A DNA stretch of 64,000 nt from a gamma proteobacterium symbiont of Ctena orbiculata (GCA_003094535.1 NATV01000116.1:1-64000), one strand, 5' to 3'; positions 42,189-50,954 are shown, counted from the stretch's first letter. Numbers and translations are program-made. The notes: generated by a model not told the origin, from the letters alone.

Positions 42189-42794
42189 CTACTTCTCGCT
42201 GTTGTCTTGATTGCTAATGGACTCCTCTGATCCCTGCAGCAGGTTCTGGATATTGGAGCGGTGGCGCCAAAACAGGATCAGCGATATGACGACCTGCATT
42301 ACCACAAGTTCCGTCTCGGGCCAGATAACCCAGACGATCAGCGGCGCCAATGCCATAGAACCCAATGCCGAGAGCGAAGAGATGTTGACCAGCTTTGCCA
42401 CCAACAGCCAGACCAGGGCAACCGCCAGCCCGATTCCCCAGTGAAGGCCGAATTGCACTCCCAGTGCAGTCGCCACACCTTTGCCTCCCTTGAAGCCGAA
42501 GAAGACGGGGTAGAGGTGACCGGAGAAGGCTGCGATTCCGGTCAAGGCGAGGATAGGTACCGAGGCTTCGAGCAGATGTGCGGCCAGCATCGGCAACAAT
42601 CCCTTCAATGAATCGCCAAGCAGGGTGATCGCGGCCGCCTTTTTGCCGCCGATTCGCAGTACGTTGGTCGCTCCCGGGTTGTTCGACCCTTGACTTCTCG
42701 GGTCGGGCAGACCCATGACGCGACAGACAATGATGGCACTTGAAATGGAGCCCAGGAGATAGGCCCCTAGTATAAGTAGAGAGTCTGTGACCAT
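42189..42794 (-). CDS. plsY: Acyl-phosphate:glycerol-3-phosphate acyltransferase PlsY
   Basis: PlsY is the membrane enzyme that transfers acyl groups from acyl-phosphate to glycerol 3-phosphate, the first step of phospholipid synthesis. The conserved loops GSNNPGATNVLRIGGKKAA, LYPVFFGFKGGKGVAT and several membrane segments are present in 201 residues. It is nine bases upstream of the MBL-fold gene and probably cotranscribed with it. On the other side it is divergent from folB. Confidence 0.94.
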   Translation of the reverse strand: MVTDSLLILGAYLLGSISSAIIVCRVMGLPDPRSQGSNNPGATNVLRIGGKKAAAITLLGDSLKGLLPMLAAHLLEASVPILALTGIAAFSGHLYPVFFGFKGGKGVATALGVQFGLHWGIGLAVALVWLLVAKLVNISSLSALGSMALAPLIVWVIWPETELVVMQVVISLILFWRHRSNIQNLLQGSEESISNQDNSEK

Positions 42795-43092
42795 GTCTGC
42801 GGTTGCTGGCTACACCATTAGGATTGAAGATGAGTGGTTAATCGGCCTCCATCATTCGATGACCGTTCTCTTCCGCTGCCCTGCCGATAGTGATGACAGA
42901 TACGCGGCCCGGTTGTACAGGCGCGGATCGCGGCTGATTTTGCCGGCCACATGTTGGAACAGAACATCAGATAATACAAGGCCTGACAACAGCCGGTGTT
43001 GTTTCAAGTCTATGTCTCGTGCACCACGGGGGTTTGCTCACTGGCTATTCTCCACTACCATGGGGTTTTATTCAGTATATGGCTCAATGTGT
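42795..43092. other. plsY-folB divergent intergenic region
   Basis: The folB frame happens to be open through this 298-base stretch, but its translation is not FolB-like. The region must hold the plsY and folB promoters; I could not identify convincing boxes. Confidence 0.4.
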
Positions 43093-43449
43093 ATGGATAT
43101 TGTCTTTATCCGGGACTTGCGTGTCGATACCGTGATAGGTATCTACGACTGGGAGCGAAAAATCAGGCAAACGGTGATCTTGGATCTTGAGATGGGAGCA
43201 GATATCGCCAAGGCGGCCTCAACCGATGCGATCGAGGATACCCTCGACTACAAGGCGGTGAGTAAACGCCTTTTTGCCTTCGTGCAAGAGAGTGAATTCC
43301 AGTTGGTCGAGACCCTGGCGGAACGCTGTGCCGAGATTGTATTGAAAGAGTTCGAAGTGCCCTGGGTACGCTTGACGCTGAACAAGGTCGGTGCGGTCAG
43401 CAGCGCCCGTGACGTAGGCGTGATTATCGAACGGGGCCGGCGTGACTGA
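43093..43449 (+). CDS. folB: Dihydroneopterin aldolase FolB
   Basis: FolB converts dihydroneopterin to hydroxymethyl-dihydropterin in folate synthesis. The start MDIVFIRDLRVDTVIGIYDWER is nearly the same as in E. coli FolB, followed by DYKAVSKRL and LVETLAERCAEIVL with the catalytic Glu, and ends with VGVIIERG. ATG 43093 gives 118 residues; the track extends 102 codons upstream without homology. An ATG two codons earlier is possible. The 3' end overlaps folK by eight bases. Confidence 0.94.
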   Translation: MDIVFIRDLRVDTVIGIYDWERKIRQTVILDLEMGADIAKAASTDAIEDTLDYKAVSKRLFAFVQESEFQLVETLAERCAEIVLKEFEVPWVRLTLNKVGAVSSARDVGVIIERGRRD

Positions 43450-43951
43450 ACGCAGGCTGGTCAATGCCTGGCTGAGTCTGGGCAGCAATCTGGCACCGGA
43501 GATCCATATTCCCACGGCGCTGCGCGAACTTGAACGCCTGTTCGGTGATCTCAGGATCTCCCCCATCTATGAGAGCCGTTCCATCGGTTTCGAAGGCGCT
43601 AATTTTCACAATCTGGTTGTGGGCATCCTTACCGACCATTCACCCAGAGAGTTGGTTGCGGAACTGCGCGAGGTGGAAAAGCGACACGGCAGGGAGCGCA
43701 CCCCGGAGAAGTTCTCTCCCCGTACCTTGGATATAGATCTGCTCACCTATGGCGAGCAGATACTCGATGACGGTCCGATCCAGCTTCCCCGGGATGAGAT
43801 CCGGAAATACGCATTTGTCCTGCTCCCTCTGTCGGAAGTGGCAGGGGACGAGATAGAGCCCCGGTCCGGGCGCACCTACAGCCAGTTGTGGGAGTCGTTT
43901 GAGGGTCAGGATCAGGACCTGTGGCGGCTCGATGGGGGCAGCGGTCTATAG
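43442..43951 (+). CDS. folK: Hydroxymethyl-dihydropterin pyrophosphokinase FolK
   Basis: FolK acts directly after FolB, transferring pyrophosphate from ATP to hydroxymethyl-dihydropterin. The LSLGSNLAPE start, the GRERTPEKFSPRTLDIDLL signature and the LPRDEIRKYAFVLLPL segment are diagnostic. The start is GTG 43442, overlapping folB, which suggests coupling. Downstream is a GC-rich inverted repeat (CAGCGG...CCGCTG, 43963-44003) but no clear plus-strand terminator. Confidence 0.94.
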   Translation: MTERRLVNAWLSLGSNLAPEIHIPTALRELERLFGDLRISPIYESRSIGFEGANFHNLVVGILTDHSPRELVAELREVEKRHGRERTPEKFSPRTLDIDLLTYGEQILDDGPIQLPRDEIRKYAFVLLPLSEVAGDEIEPRSGRTYSQLWESFEGQDQDLWRLDGGSGL

Positions 43952-44025
43952 GCCGGCGGGATGCAGCGGACTTGCCACCCGGTGGGTCGAAGGCCGCCGC
44001 TGTCGAACTTGTTGAATTCAATGGC

Positions 44026-44062
44026 AAAAAAAAACCCTGGCACCCTATCCCTGGGCGCCAGG
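44026..44062 (-). terminator. Terminator of the candidate small RNA
   Basis: On the minus strand CCTGGC and GCCAGG pair, extended past one mismatch by CCC/GGG, and are followed by nine T. No minus-strand gene is upstream of it other than the proposed small RNA. Confidence 0.8.
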
Positions 44063-44153
44063 ATCTCGTGTCGCAATGATTGGTTGGCAATTGGTTTCAA
44101 TCCATGGACGTCCCTGTTCCTTGCTGCTGTCCGTTGCTTCCTTGTATGCGACA
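44026..44153 (-). ncRNA. Candidate CsrB/RsmY-type small RNA (CsrA sponge)
   Basis: A minus-strand transcript of about 125 nt is predicted in the folK-DUF1015 gap. A -10 box TAGAAT (44164-44159) puts +1 near 44152. The RNA would begin with TGTCGCA, which pairs perfectly with TGCGACA at 44075-44069. Between and after these lie six GGA motifs, all in ANGGA context: AAGGA, ACGGA, AAGGA, AGGGA, ATGGA and, in the terminator loop region, AGGGA. It ends in a terminator with nine T. ANGGA repeats are the binding sites of CsrA/RsmA in known sponge RNAs. The -35 is weak, which would fit an activator-dependent promoter. No protein is coded on this strand here. Confidence 0.6.
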
Positions 44154-44158
44154 GTTAC

Positions 44159-44164
44159 ATTCTA
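44159..44164 (-). promoter_or_regulatory. -10 box of the candidate small RNA
   Basis: TAGAAT on the minus strand matches TATAAT at five of six positions. The hexamer 17 bases upstream, CATTTT, is a poor -35. A dyad similar to the GacA site lies at 44208-44225 (see findings). Confidence 0.45.
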
Positions 44165-44327
44165 TGTGAATAACCTCAGAAAAAATGCAGGATTGATCTC
44201 AAATCCACGTAGGCATTTTCTGACACGGTGGGTGCAGACAACTTGATTCACCGACGCTTCTTTTGAAACAATCCGTCCCCACTATCAATCGGGTCGTTTG
44301 ACCGTGAATCCTCGAGGAAAAATCTCC

Positions 44328-45569
44328 ATGCCGCTGATCAGAGCATTCCCTGGACTGCGCCCCGCCGATGGGCGGGCAGTCGATGTCGCCGCCCCCCCCT
44401 ATGATGTCATGAACGAGGCCGAGGCCAGGGAGATGGCCCATGACCGTCCCTGGAGTTTTCTCCATATCTCGAGGCCGGAGATCGACCTTCCCCAGGGGAC
44501 CGATCCCTATGCCCCGGAAGTCTACGCCAAGGCGGCGGAGAATCTGCAGAGGATGGAGCGAGAGGGCGTCTTGATCCGGGACCGGAAGCCCTGTTTCTAT
44601 GTCTACCGCCTGACCATGGGCGGTCATCGACAGACCGGGCTGGTGGCAGCGGCTTCGGTGGAGGCCTATGACAGCGACCGCATCAAGAAGCATGAATTCA
44701 CGCGCCCGACGAAGGAGGATGACCGGGTGCGCCAGATCGATGCATTGAATGCCCAGACGGGCCCCGTTTTCCTGGTCTATCCGAGTGCGCCCAAGGTTGA
44801 CGCACTGCTCAGTGAGATATCGCAGCAGCCAGCTGAAATGGATATCACCGCCGCGGATGGGGTCAGGCACGAGGTCTGGCCCTTGGATGACGAGGAGAAG
44901 GTCGATCTGCTGACCCGGGAGTTCGACCGCATGCACGCCCTCTATGTCGCAGACGGGCATCACCGGTCCGCCGCGGGCTCGAGGGTGGCCGCGGCGAGGA
45001 GAGCGGCAAACCCGAACCATACCGGGGATGAGGCCTACAACTACTTCCTCAGCGTTATCTTTCCCCATAGCCAGATGCAGATCCTCGACTACAACCGGGT
45101 TATCAAGGATCTGCACGGCCTCGACAAGGCGGACTTTCTGAACCGGGTCGAGGCGGTGTTCCAGGTGACCCCCAGCGAACAGCCGGTCAAGCCGGATCAC
45201 AGCGCTGAGTTCGGCATGTATCTGGATGGACAGTGGTATCGCCTGCAGCTCGACTCGTCTCGGATCCCCGCTGATGATCCCGTGGCACGACTCGATGTCA
45301 GTCTGTTGGCTGACAATCTGATCGAACCGATCCTCGGTATCTCCGATCCACGTCGCGACACGCGGATCGATTTCGTCGGCGGCATCCGCGGCCTTTCCGG
45401 TCTGGAACAGCGGGTCGATTCCGGGGAGATGGCGGTGGCATTCTCGCTTTTCCCCACCAGTATGGTGCAGTTGATGGCGGTAGCGGATGCCGGCGAGGTA
45501 ATGCCGCCGAAATCGACCTGGTTCGAACCGAAACTGGCGGATGGTCTGGTAAGCCACCTGCTTGACTGA
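44328..45569 (+). CDS. DUF1015 family protein
   Basis: This 413-residue cytoplasmic protein belongs to the DUF1015 family. The start MPLIRAFPGLRP, the AAPPYDVMNEAEARE block, the KKHEFTRPTKEDDRVRQIDALNAQTGPVFLVYP segment and ALYVADGHHRSAAGSRVA are typical. The family is widespread but I know no established function for the bacterial members. ATG 44328 has CGAGGA nine bases upstream; the track start is TTG 44298. It ends five bases before relA, so the two are probably cotranscribed. Confidence 0.88.
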   Translation: MPLIRAFPGLRPADGRAVDVAAPPYDVMNEAEAREMAHDRPWSFLHISRPEIDLPQGTDPYAPEVYAKAAENLQRMEREGVLIRDRKPCFYVYRLTMGGHRQTGLVAAASVEAYDSDRIKKHEFTRPTKEDDRVRQIDALNAQTGPVFLVYPSAPKVDALLSEISQQPAEMDITAADGVRHEVWPLDDEEKVDLLTREFDRMHALYVADGHHRSAAGSRVAAARRAANPNHTGDEAYNYFLSVIFPHSQMQILDYNRVIKDLHGLDKADFLNRVEAVFQVTPSEQPVKPDHSAEFGMYLDGQWYRLQLDSSRIPADDPVARLDVSLLADNLIEPILGISDPRRDTRIDFVGGIRGLSGLEQRVDSGEMAVAFSLFPTSMVQLMAVADAGEVMPPKSTWFEPKLADGLVSHLLD

Positions 45570-45574
45570 AGCTT

Positions 45575-47779
45575 ATGGTCACCACCCGTAGCAGACTGCC
45601 GGAGGGGGATAGCGCGGATGTCACCGTCTTTTCCCATTGGCTGGAGATGCTACCCGACGATTTCGATGAGCAAGACCGCCTGATGCTGCGCAAGGCGGGG
45701 GAGTTCGCCCTGGCTGCCAATCCGGAAAAGCGGTTGCCCAGCGGCGAGACCCATATGCGCCACGCCCTGTCGGTGGCCGAGATTCTCACCAAGTTGCGCA
45801 TGGACCGCGAGACCCTTGCCTCTGCGCTGCTGCTGGGTGTGTTGCGGGATTCACAGATTACCCTCGATATGCTGCGGCGCGAACTGGGCGAGAGTACGGC
45901 CCACATGGTGGATGACCTGGCGCGCATCGATCTGCTGACCGATCTATCCAGCGAGGTTTCCGCGCAGGAAGAGGCGCAGCATGCGGAGAACCTGCGTCGT
46001 CTGCTGCTGGGCATCGCGGAGGATGTCAGGGTGATACTGGTGGTGGTGGCGGAGCAGCTCCATCTGATGCGATCAGCGCGAAAGCTATCCCTTGAGCTGC
46101 GTCGCCGCCTGGCCAAGGAGACCGAAGAGATCTATGCGCCACTGGCGAATCGGCTCGGAATCTGGCAGGTCAAGTGGGAGCTCGAAGACCTGGCATTGCG
46201 CTTTCTCCATCCCGATGAATACAAGCGCATAGCGAGTCAGCTGGATGGTCGACGTGCCGACCGGGAGCAGTTCATCAAGGAGATTATCGAGCTGTTGCGG
46301 GAGAAGTTTCTCGCTGTCGGTATCGATGCGGAGATCAATGGTCGGCCCAAACATATCAACAGCATATGGCGCAAGATGCAGCGCAAGGCGGTGGATATCG
46401 AGCAGATATTCGATCTCCGGGCGGTACGGGTGTTGGTGGATGATATCGCCCAGTGCTATGCGGCATTGGGTGTGGTGCACGGTTTGTGGAAACATATTCC
46501 CGGTGAATTCGACGACTATATCGCGACCCCGAAGGCCAATCTCTATCGTTCGATCCACACCGCGGTGATCGGACCGCAGGAGAAAACCCTTGAGGTGCAG
46601 ATCCGCACCCGGGAAATGCACTTCCACTCTGAGCTGGGGGTGGCGGCGCATTGGCGATATAAGGAGAACGCCAAGCAGGATAGCGATGTCGAGCGCAGAA
46701 TCGTACGCATGCGCCAGTGGCTGGAGAGGAACGAAGATGGGGCGGATGGTGCCGGGCAGGCGGACGGACCGGAGAGCGAATCGGGGCCAACCCGGATCTA
46801 TGTCCTGACCCCCAAGGGTAAGGTGGTGGAGCTGCCCAAGGGTTCGACCCCCCTCGATTTTGCCTATTCCATCCATACCGATGTGGGGCATCAGTGTCGG
46901 GGAGCGAGGGTGGATGGTCATATCGTGCAACTCAACCGCCCTTTGCGCAGTGGTGAGACCGTGGAGATTTTGACTGCCAAGAACGGTACCCCAAGCCGTG
47001 ACTGGATCAATCCTCACCTGGGCTATCTGCACACCGCCAAGGCACGCAACCGGGTCAAGCAGTGGTTCAAGCAACTCGATTTCGACCACCATGTGGAGCT
47101 GGGTCGCGCAGCCCTTGAACGCGAGATGACAAGGCTGTCGATTGTACAGAAGCCGGATCTGGAAGCGGCGGCCGCGAAGTACAATCTGGTGCACGTGGAG
47201 GATGTCTATGCGGCGATCGGCCGGGGAGATCTGTCGCCCATTCAGGTGGCCGGTTGGGGCAGCAGGGAACGCGTCGAGGCGGTTCCGAAATCGCTCACAG
47301 AGCCGCCCCGCGAGCAGCCCGTAGTCAAAGGGGAGGTGGTGGTTGCCGGTGTCGATGACCTGATGACAACCATCGGGCGCTGCTGCAAGCCGGTTCCTTA
47401 CGACCCCATCATCGGCTATGTCACCCGGGGACGGGGGGTTACCATTCACCGCTCCGACTGCCCCAATATTCGCGCACTGAAGAACCGTGAAGGCGACCGC
47501 TTGGTAAAGGTGCATTGGAGCGCGCACCAGCAAGAGACCAGTTATGCGGTGGATTTCCTGGTGGTTGCCGGTGATCGAAAAGGATTGTTACGGGATATAT
47601 CAACCATTCTGACCAATGAGGACATCGATGTCATCGGCGTGAACACCAGCAGCGACCGCAAGACCGACTCTGCCAGGATGCGCTTTACCGTCGAGGTGCA
47701 TGATATGGAACAATTGAGCCGGCTGTTGTCGAAAGTCGAACAGTTGCCGGATGTGAATTTGGTAAAACGGCTGGTTTAA
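45575..47779 (+). CDS. relA: (p)ppGpp synthetase RelA
   Basis: RelA makes (p)ppGpp on ribosomes during amino acid starvation. The N-terminal hydrolase-like domain lacks the HD pair, as in monofunctional RelA. The synthetase domain (about residues 240-390) has EFDDYIATPK, the ExDD form that distinguishes RelA from the RxKD form of SpoT, and VQIRTREMHFHSELGVAAHWRYK. A TGS domain (IYVLTPKGKVVELPKGSTPLDFAY), a CC-containing zinc-finger region (GRCCKPVPYDP) and a C-terminal ACT domain follow. One oddity is NLYRSIHT where most relatives read NGYxSIHT. Length 734 is normal. Confidence 0.95.
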   Translation: MVTTRSRLPEGDSADVTVFSHWLEMLPDDFDEQDRLMLRKAGEFALAANPEKRLPSGETHMRHALSVAEILTKLRMDRETLASALLLGVLRDSQITLDMLRRELGESTAHMVDDLARIDLLTDLSSEVSAQEEAQHAENLRRLLLGIAEDVRVILVVVAEQLHLMRSARKLSLELRRRLAKETEEIYAPLANRLGIWQVKWELEDLALRFLHPDEYKRIASQLDGRRADREQFIKEIIELLREKFLAVGIDAEINGRPKHINSIWRKMQRKAVDIEQIFDLRAVRVLVDDIAQCYAALGVVHGLWKHIPGEFDDYIATPKANLYRSIHTAVIGPQEKTLEVQIRTREMHFHSELGVAAHWRYKENAKQDSDVERRIVRMRQWLERNEDGADGAGQADGPESESGPTRIYVLTPKGKVVELPKGSTPLDFAYSIHTDVGHQCRGARVDGHIVQLNRPLRSGETVEILTAKNGTPSRDWINPHLGYLHTAKARNRVKQWFKQLDFDHHVELGRAALEREMTRLSIVQKPDLEAAAAKYNLVHVEDVYAAIGRGDLSPIQVAGWGSRERVEAVPKSLTEPPREQPVVKGEVVVAGVDDLMTTIGRCCKPVPYDPIIGYVTRGRGVTIHRSDCPNIRALKNREGDRLVKVHWSAHQQETSYAVDFLVVAGDRKGLLRDISTILTNEDIDVIGVNTSSDRKTDSARMRFTVEVHDMEQLSRLLSKVEQLPDVNLVKRLV

Positions 47780-47890
47780 GTCCCATGATTAGATTGCCAG
47801 TCGGGCATGTCGCCGCTAAACTAACGCTTTGTTATATTGCCCTTTTTCTCCTCCCTCACTGGCGCAAGACCGAGATCGCGAATACCTGCT

Positions 47891-48988
47891 TTGGCTAACG
47901 AAACAGAAATCACCAATCTCCTAGACCTTGATCTGCAGGGAATGGAGTCCTTTTTCCTGGGATTGGGCTCCAAGGCCTTTCACGGCAGGAATGTTTTCAA
48001 ATGGATACATAAACATGGAGTCACCGACTTCGATGCCATGACCGACATCTCGAAACGGCTGCGTCTGCAACTGCAGCAAGTGGCGCGGATCGAGCTGCCG
48101 CAACAGGTTTACGAACAGCCGGCAACGGACGGCACCCGGAAATGGGTGCTTGAACTCGGGGATGGCCAGCGTATCGAAACCGTGCTGATACCGGATGATG
48201 GCCGCAACACCCTCTGCGTCTCCTCCCAGGTGGGATGTGCCCTCGACTGCAGCTTCTGCTCCACGGCCCGTCAAGGCTTTAATCGCAATCTGACGGTTGC
48301 CGAAATCATCGGGCAGGTATGGGTCGCCAGCCGCAATCTGGGCAGCCCGCCGAGTAATATCGTCCTTATGGGCATGGGCGAGCCCCTGGCCAATTTCGAT
48401 GCGGTGATCACCGCGATGAAGATCATGCAAGATGATTTGGCCTACATGGTATCCAAGTATCGAGTTACTATAAGCACATCGGGGATTGTGCCGGCGCTCA
48501 AAAGACTGCGGGGACTGTGCGATGTCAGTCTAGCTGTGTCCCTGCATGCACCGGACAACGAGCTGAGGGATAAATTGGTGCCGATCAATCGGAAATATCC
48601 TTTGCAAGAGCTGATTCCCGCATGCCGTGAATATGTCAAAGGCGATAAACGGCGCAAGGTGACTTGGGAATATGTCATGCTGGATGGTATCAATGACTCG
48701 CTGCAACAGGCCAAGGCCCTGATCAGCCTCCTCGAGGGGACGCCATCGAAGGTCAACCTGATCCCTTTCAATCCCTTTCCAGGTACCGACTATCGAACAT
48801 CGCCGCCGGAGCGGGTGGAGGCCTTCCGTATGCGTTTGAAGCGATCGGGTATCATCGCCACAACGCGTAAAACCCGGGGCGAGGATATCGATGCCGCTTG
48901 TGGTCAGCTGGTGGGCAAGGTCAGAGATCGCAGCAACAGGGAGTTGCGCATGGAGAATTTGAGCAATATTAAACTGGGTGTTTCATGA
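47891..48988 (+). CDS. rlmN: Dual-specificity RNA methyltransferase RlmN
   Basis: RlmN is the radical SAM enzyme that methylates C2 of A2503 in 23S rRNA and A37 in tRNAs. The cluster motif CALDCSFCSTARQGFNRNL gives CxxxCxxC, MGMGEPLANFD follows, and the C-terminal TRKTRGEDIDAACGQL block contains the second catalytic Cys. The start is uncertain: the track uses TTG 47837, but similarity to other RlmN proteins begins near TTG 47891 (LANETEITNLLDL); no ATG occurs before the conserved region and no good ribosome site is visible. It overlaps pilF by ATGA. Confidence 0.94.
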   Translation: MANETEITNLLDLDLQGMESFFLGLGSKAFHGRNVFKWIHKHGVTDFDAMTDISKRLRLQLQQVARIELPQQVYEQPATDGTRKWVLELGDGQRIETVLIPDDGRNTLCVSSQVGCALDCSFCSTARQGFNRNLTVAEIIGQVWVASRNLGSPPSNIVLMGMGEPLANFDAVITAMKIMQDDLAYMVSKYRVTISTSGIVPALKRLRGLCDVSLAVSLHAPDNELRDKLVPINRKYPLQELIPACREYVKGDKRRKVTWEYVMLDGINDSLQQAKALISLLEGTPSKVNLIPFNPFPGTDYRTSPPERVEAFRMRLKRSGIIATTRKTRGEDIDAACGQLVGKVRDRSNRELRMENLSNIKLGVS

Positions 48989-49773
48989 AGTTGATCGCTG
49001 GTTATCTCTACTACCTCCTTATCGTTTCAGGATTGGTTCTGAGTGGCTGCGCGACCCAGCAGCAAACCACCGACACCACGGGCAACCTGGGTCGGGAGAA
49101 GCGCAGCAGCCCGGCGAAGATCTACGTGGAGATGGGTATGGCCTATATGCGGGACGGCCAGTCGGCGGTGGCGCTGCAGAAGCTGAAGAAGGCGCTGGAG
49201 GTGGATGAGAAGTCCGCAGAGGCCAACAACGTGATCGCCATTCTTTATGAACAGCTGGGCGAAACGGCTCGGGCCGGGAAACACTTTGACCGCGCGGTAG
49301 AGCTGGATGCGCGTGATCCCTATATCCGAAATGCCCGGGGAAGCTACAATTGTCGACTCGCTCGATACGATGCCGCCCTGGATGACTTTGAACAGGCCCT
49401 CGCCAATCCTCTCTATCCCACGCCGTGGGTGGCGATGACAAATGCCGGATTGTGCGTTGAGCGAGCGGGTGACGAAGCCAAGGCTGAAAACTTCTACCGC
49501 CGCGCACTCTCGGCCAATGCCACCTATCCCATAGCGCTTTTTCAGATGGCGGAGGTCTCATTGCAGCAGGAGAACGATCTATCCGCACGCGCCTATCTGG
49601 AGCGTTATCACAGCGAGGTCAAACCCACCGCCGCATCGCTTTGGTTGGGCGTGCAGATCGAGAAACGGTTACGGGATCTGGCAAAAAGCGCCGAGTATAG
49701 AATCAGACTGCTCAGGGAGTTCCCCGATGCGCCCGAGGTCCAGTTGCTCTACGAATCCGAACGAAGCAGATGA
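48985..49773 (+). CDS. pilF: Type IV pilus biogenesis lipoprotein PilF
   Basis: PilF (PilW) is an outer-membrane lipoprotein needed for multimerisation of the secretin PilQ. The signal peptide ends with the lipobox LSGC (Cys near residue 20), followed by about six TPR repeats (for example YVEMGMAYMRDGQSAVALQKL). The 262-residue length and the position between rlmN and rodZ match the family. The gene overlaps both neighbours by ATGA. Other pilus genes are not in the window. Confidence 0.93.
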   Translation: MKLIAGYLYYLLIVSGLVLSGCATQQQTTDTTGNLGREKRSSPAKIYVEMGMAYMRDGQSAVALQKLKKALEVDEKSAEANNVIAILYEQLGETARAGKHFDRAVELDARDPYIRNARGSYNCRLARYDAALDDFEQALANPLYPTPWVAMTNAGLCVERAGDEAKAENFYRRALSANATYPIALFQMAEVSLQQENDLSARAYLERYHSEVKPTAASLWLGVQIEKRLRDLAKSAEYRIRLLREFPDAPEVQLLYESERSR

Positions 49774-50780
49774 ATGTCATGAGCAGAGATGAGAGTGACA
49801 CAGCCCCGGACGTGGTGATTGGGCCTGGTACGCAGTTGCGCAAGGCGAGAGAGAGACAGGGCCTTGATCAGGCCAAGATGGCCGCTCAACTGCATTTAAG
49901 CCAGGCGATGATAACCGCCTTGGAGGCCGATGATTTCGACAGTTTGCCCGGTCCGGTCTTCGTCCAGGGCTATCTGCGTAAATACTCGCGGTTGCTCGGC
50001 GTCAATGAGGATGCGGTTGTCGAGGCCTATCAAAATCTCTTACCTGTCTCCGATGAGCTGCCGATAACCGGGGCTCCCAAACGGGAGATGGGCAGTGAGT
50101 TGCATAGCGGATCCGGCCTGATGCGCTATGTGACCTGGGGTATTCTGCTGGTCATGGTGGTTCTGGTTTTCTACTGGTGGCTGACCCGTGTCGAGCTGGA
50201 TGAGCCTGTCGCCATACCGGACGGGGAACAGGATCGGGTCGGGGTGCAGGAGCTCACTGTCGAACAGCCCGTATCGCAGTCGATACCAGCTGAGGAGGAG
50301 ATGCCCCAGGCAGAAACTTCGTCGCAGCGTGTCGTGGAGGAGTCGGAGCAGGTGCTGAGTGAGATCGAAGAGGTACTCTCCACCTCCGACCGATTGCTGG
50401 AGCCTGCAGGCGAGGAGTCGCAGCAGCCCCAGCAAGTCGAAACCGAGGGGCAGGCGCCAGTGGTCGCTCCGCCCCCGGTGGCGGTCGCAACCCGGGAGAG
50501 CGATGTCGAAGAGACCTCTGGCAGTGTCTCGAAACGGGTGGTGTTCCAGTTCAGCGAACCCTGCTGGACCGAAGTTCGAGACCAAAACGGTAAGCTGCGC
50601 ATCTTTGGAGAGATCCGCTCCGGCAGGACACGTACCTTGGATAGTCGGTTGGGGCCTTTCAGCGTACTGCTGGGGAATGCCGCGGGGGTAAATCTGACCA
50701 TCGACGGGGAGCGCTTCGATCTCAAGCCCTTCACCCGCGGCAAGGTGGCCCGGTTCACCCTCGATCCAGAGCGTTTGTAA
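49770..50780 (+). CDS. rodZ: Cytoskeletal regulator RodZ
   Basis: RodZ links MreB filaments to the cell-elongation machinery. The N-terminal Xre-like helix-turn-helix domain (about residues 18-80, LRKARERQGLDQAKMAAQL) is followed by one membrane span (YVTWGILLVMVVLVFYWWL, near 113-132), an acidic low-complexity linker rich in Glu, Ser and Gln, and a C-terminal DUF4115-type periplasmic domain. The expected next gene, ispG, is absent, and a 174-base gap leads to hisS. Confidence 0.93.
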   Translation: MNVMSRDESDTAPDVVIGPGTQLRKARERQGLDQAKMAAQLHLSQAMITALEADDFDSLPGPVFVQGYLRKYSRLLGVNEDAVVEAYQNLLPVSDELPITGAPKREMGSELHSGSGLMRYVTWGILLVMVVLVFYWWLTRVELDEPVAIPDGEQDRVGVQELTVEQPVSQSIPAEEEMPQAETSSQRVVEESEQVLSEIEEVLSTSDRLLEPAGEESQQPQQVETEGQAPVVAPPPVAVATRESDVEETSGSVSKRVVFQFSEPCWTEVRDQNGKLRIFGEIRSGRTRTLDSRLGPFSVLLGNAAGVNLTIDGERFDLKPFTRGKVARFTLDPERL

Positions 50781-50954
50781 CCGCGTAGATACTCATCATG
50801 ATAGTGGCGGATTCTCGGCCTGTCGGGATTCTGAGCTAGCTGCGCACGGCGGCGAATGGCATGCCCTTTTCAAGTGGAGTACTAGGTCAAAACGACGGTT
50901 CCGTGGTACTCTTCACCGTTTTATCCGAAAGCCTCACGCTATTTACCTGAATCA

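Noticed and set aside
42787-43092. N-terminal extension of folB
   Set aside because: No similarity to FolB or other domains; FolB proteins begin at MDIVF.
44026-44153. SRP (4.5S) RNA or 6S RNA at this site
   Set aside because: An AAGGAAGCA word recalls 4.5S RNA, but the GGUCAGG...GGAAGG...GCAGCC apical structure is absent, and the long 6S closing helix with central bubble is also absent.
44199-45557. 452-residue antisense ORF over the DUF1015 gene
   Set aside because: Shadow of a clear plus-strand family member. It overlaps the small-RNA promoter region but shows no protein features.
46085-47533. 482-residue antisense ORF over relA
   Set aside because: Shadow of relA; no recognisable domain.
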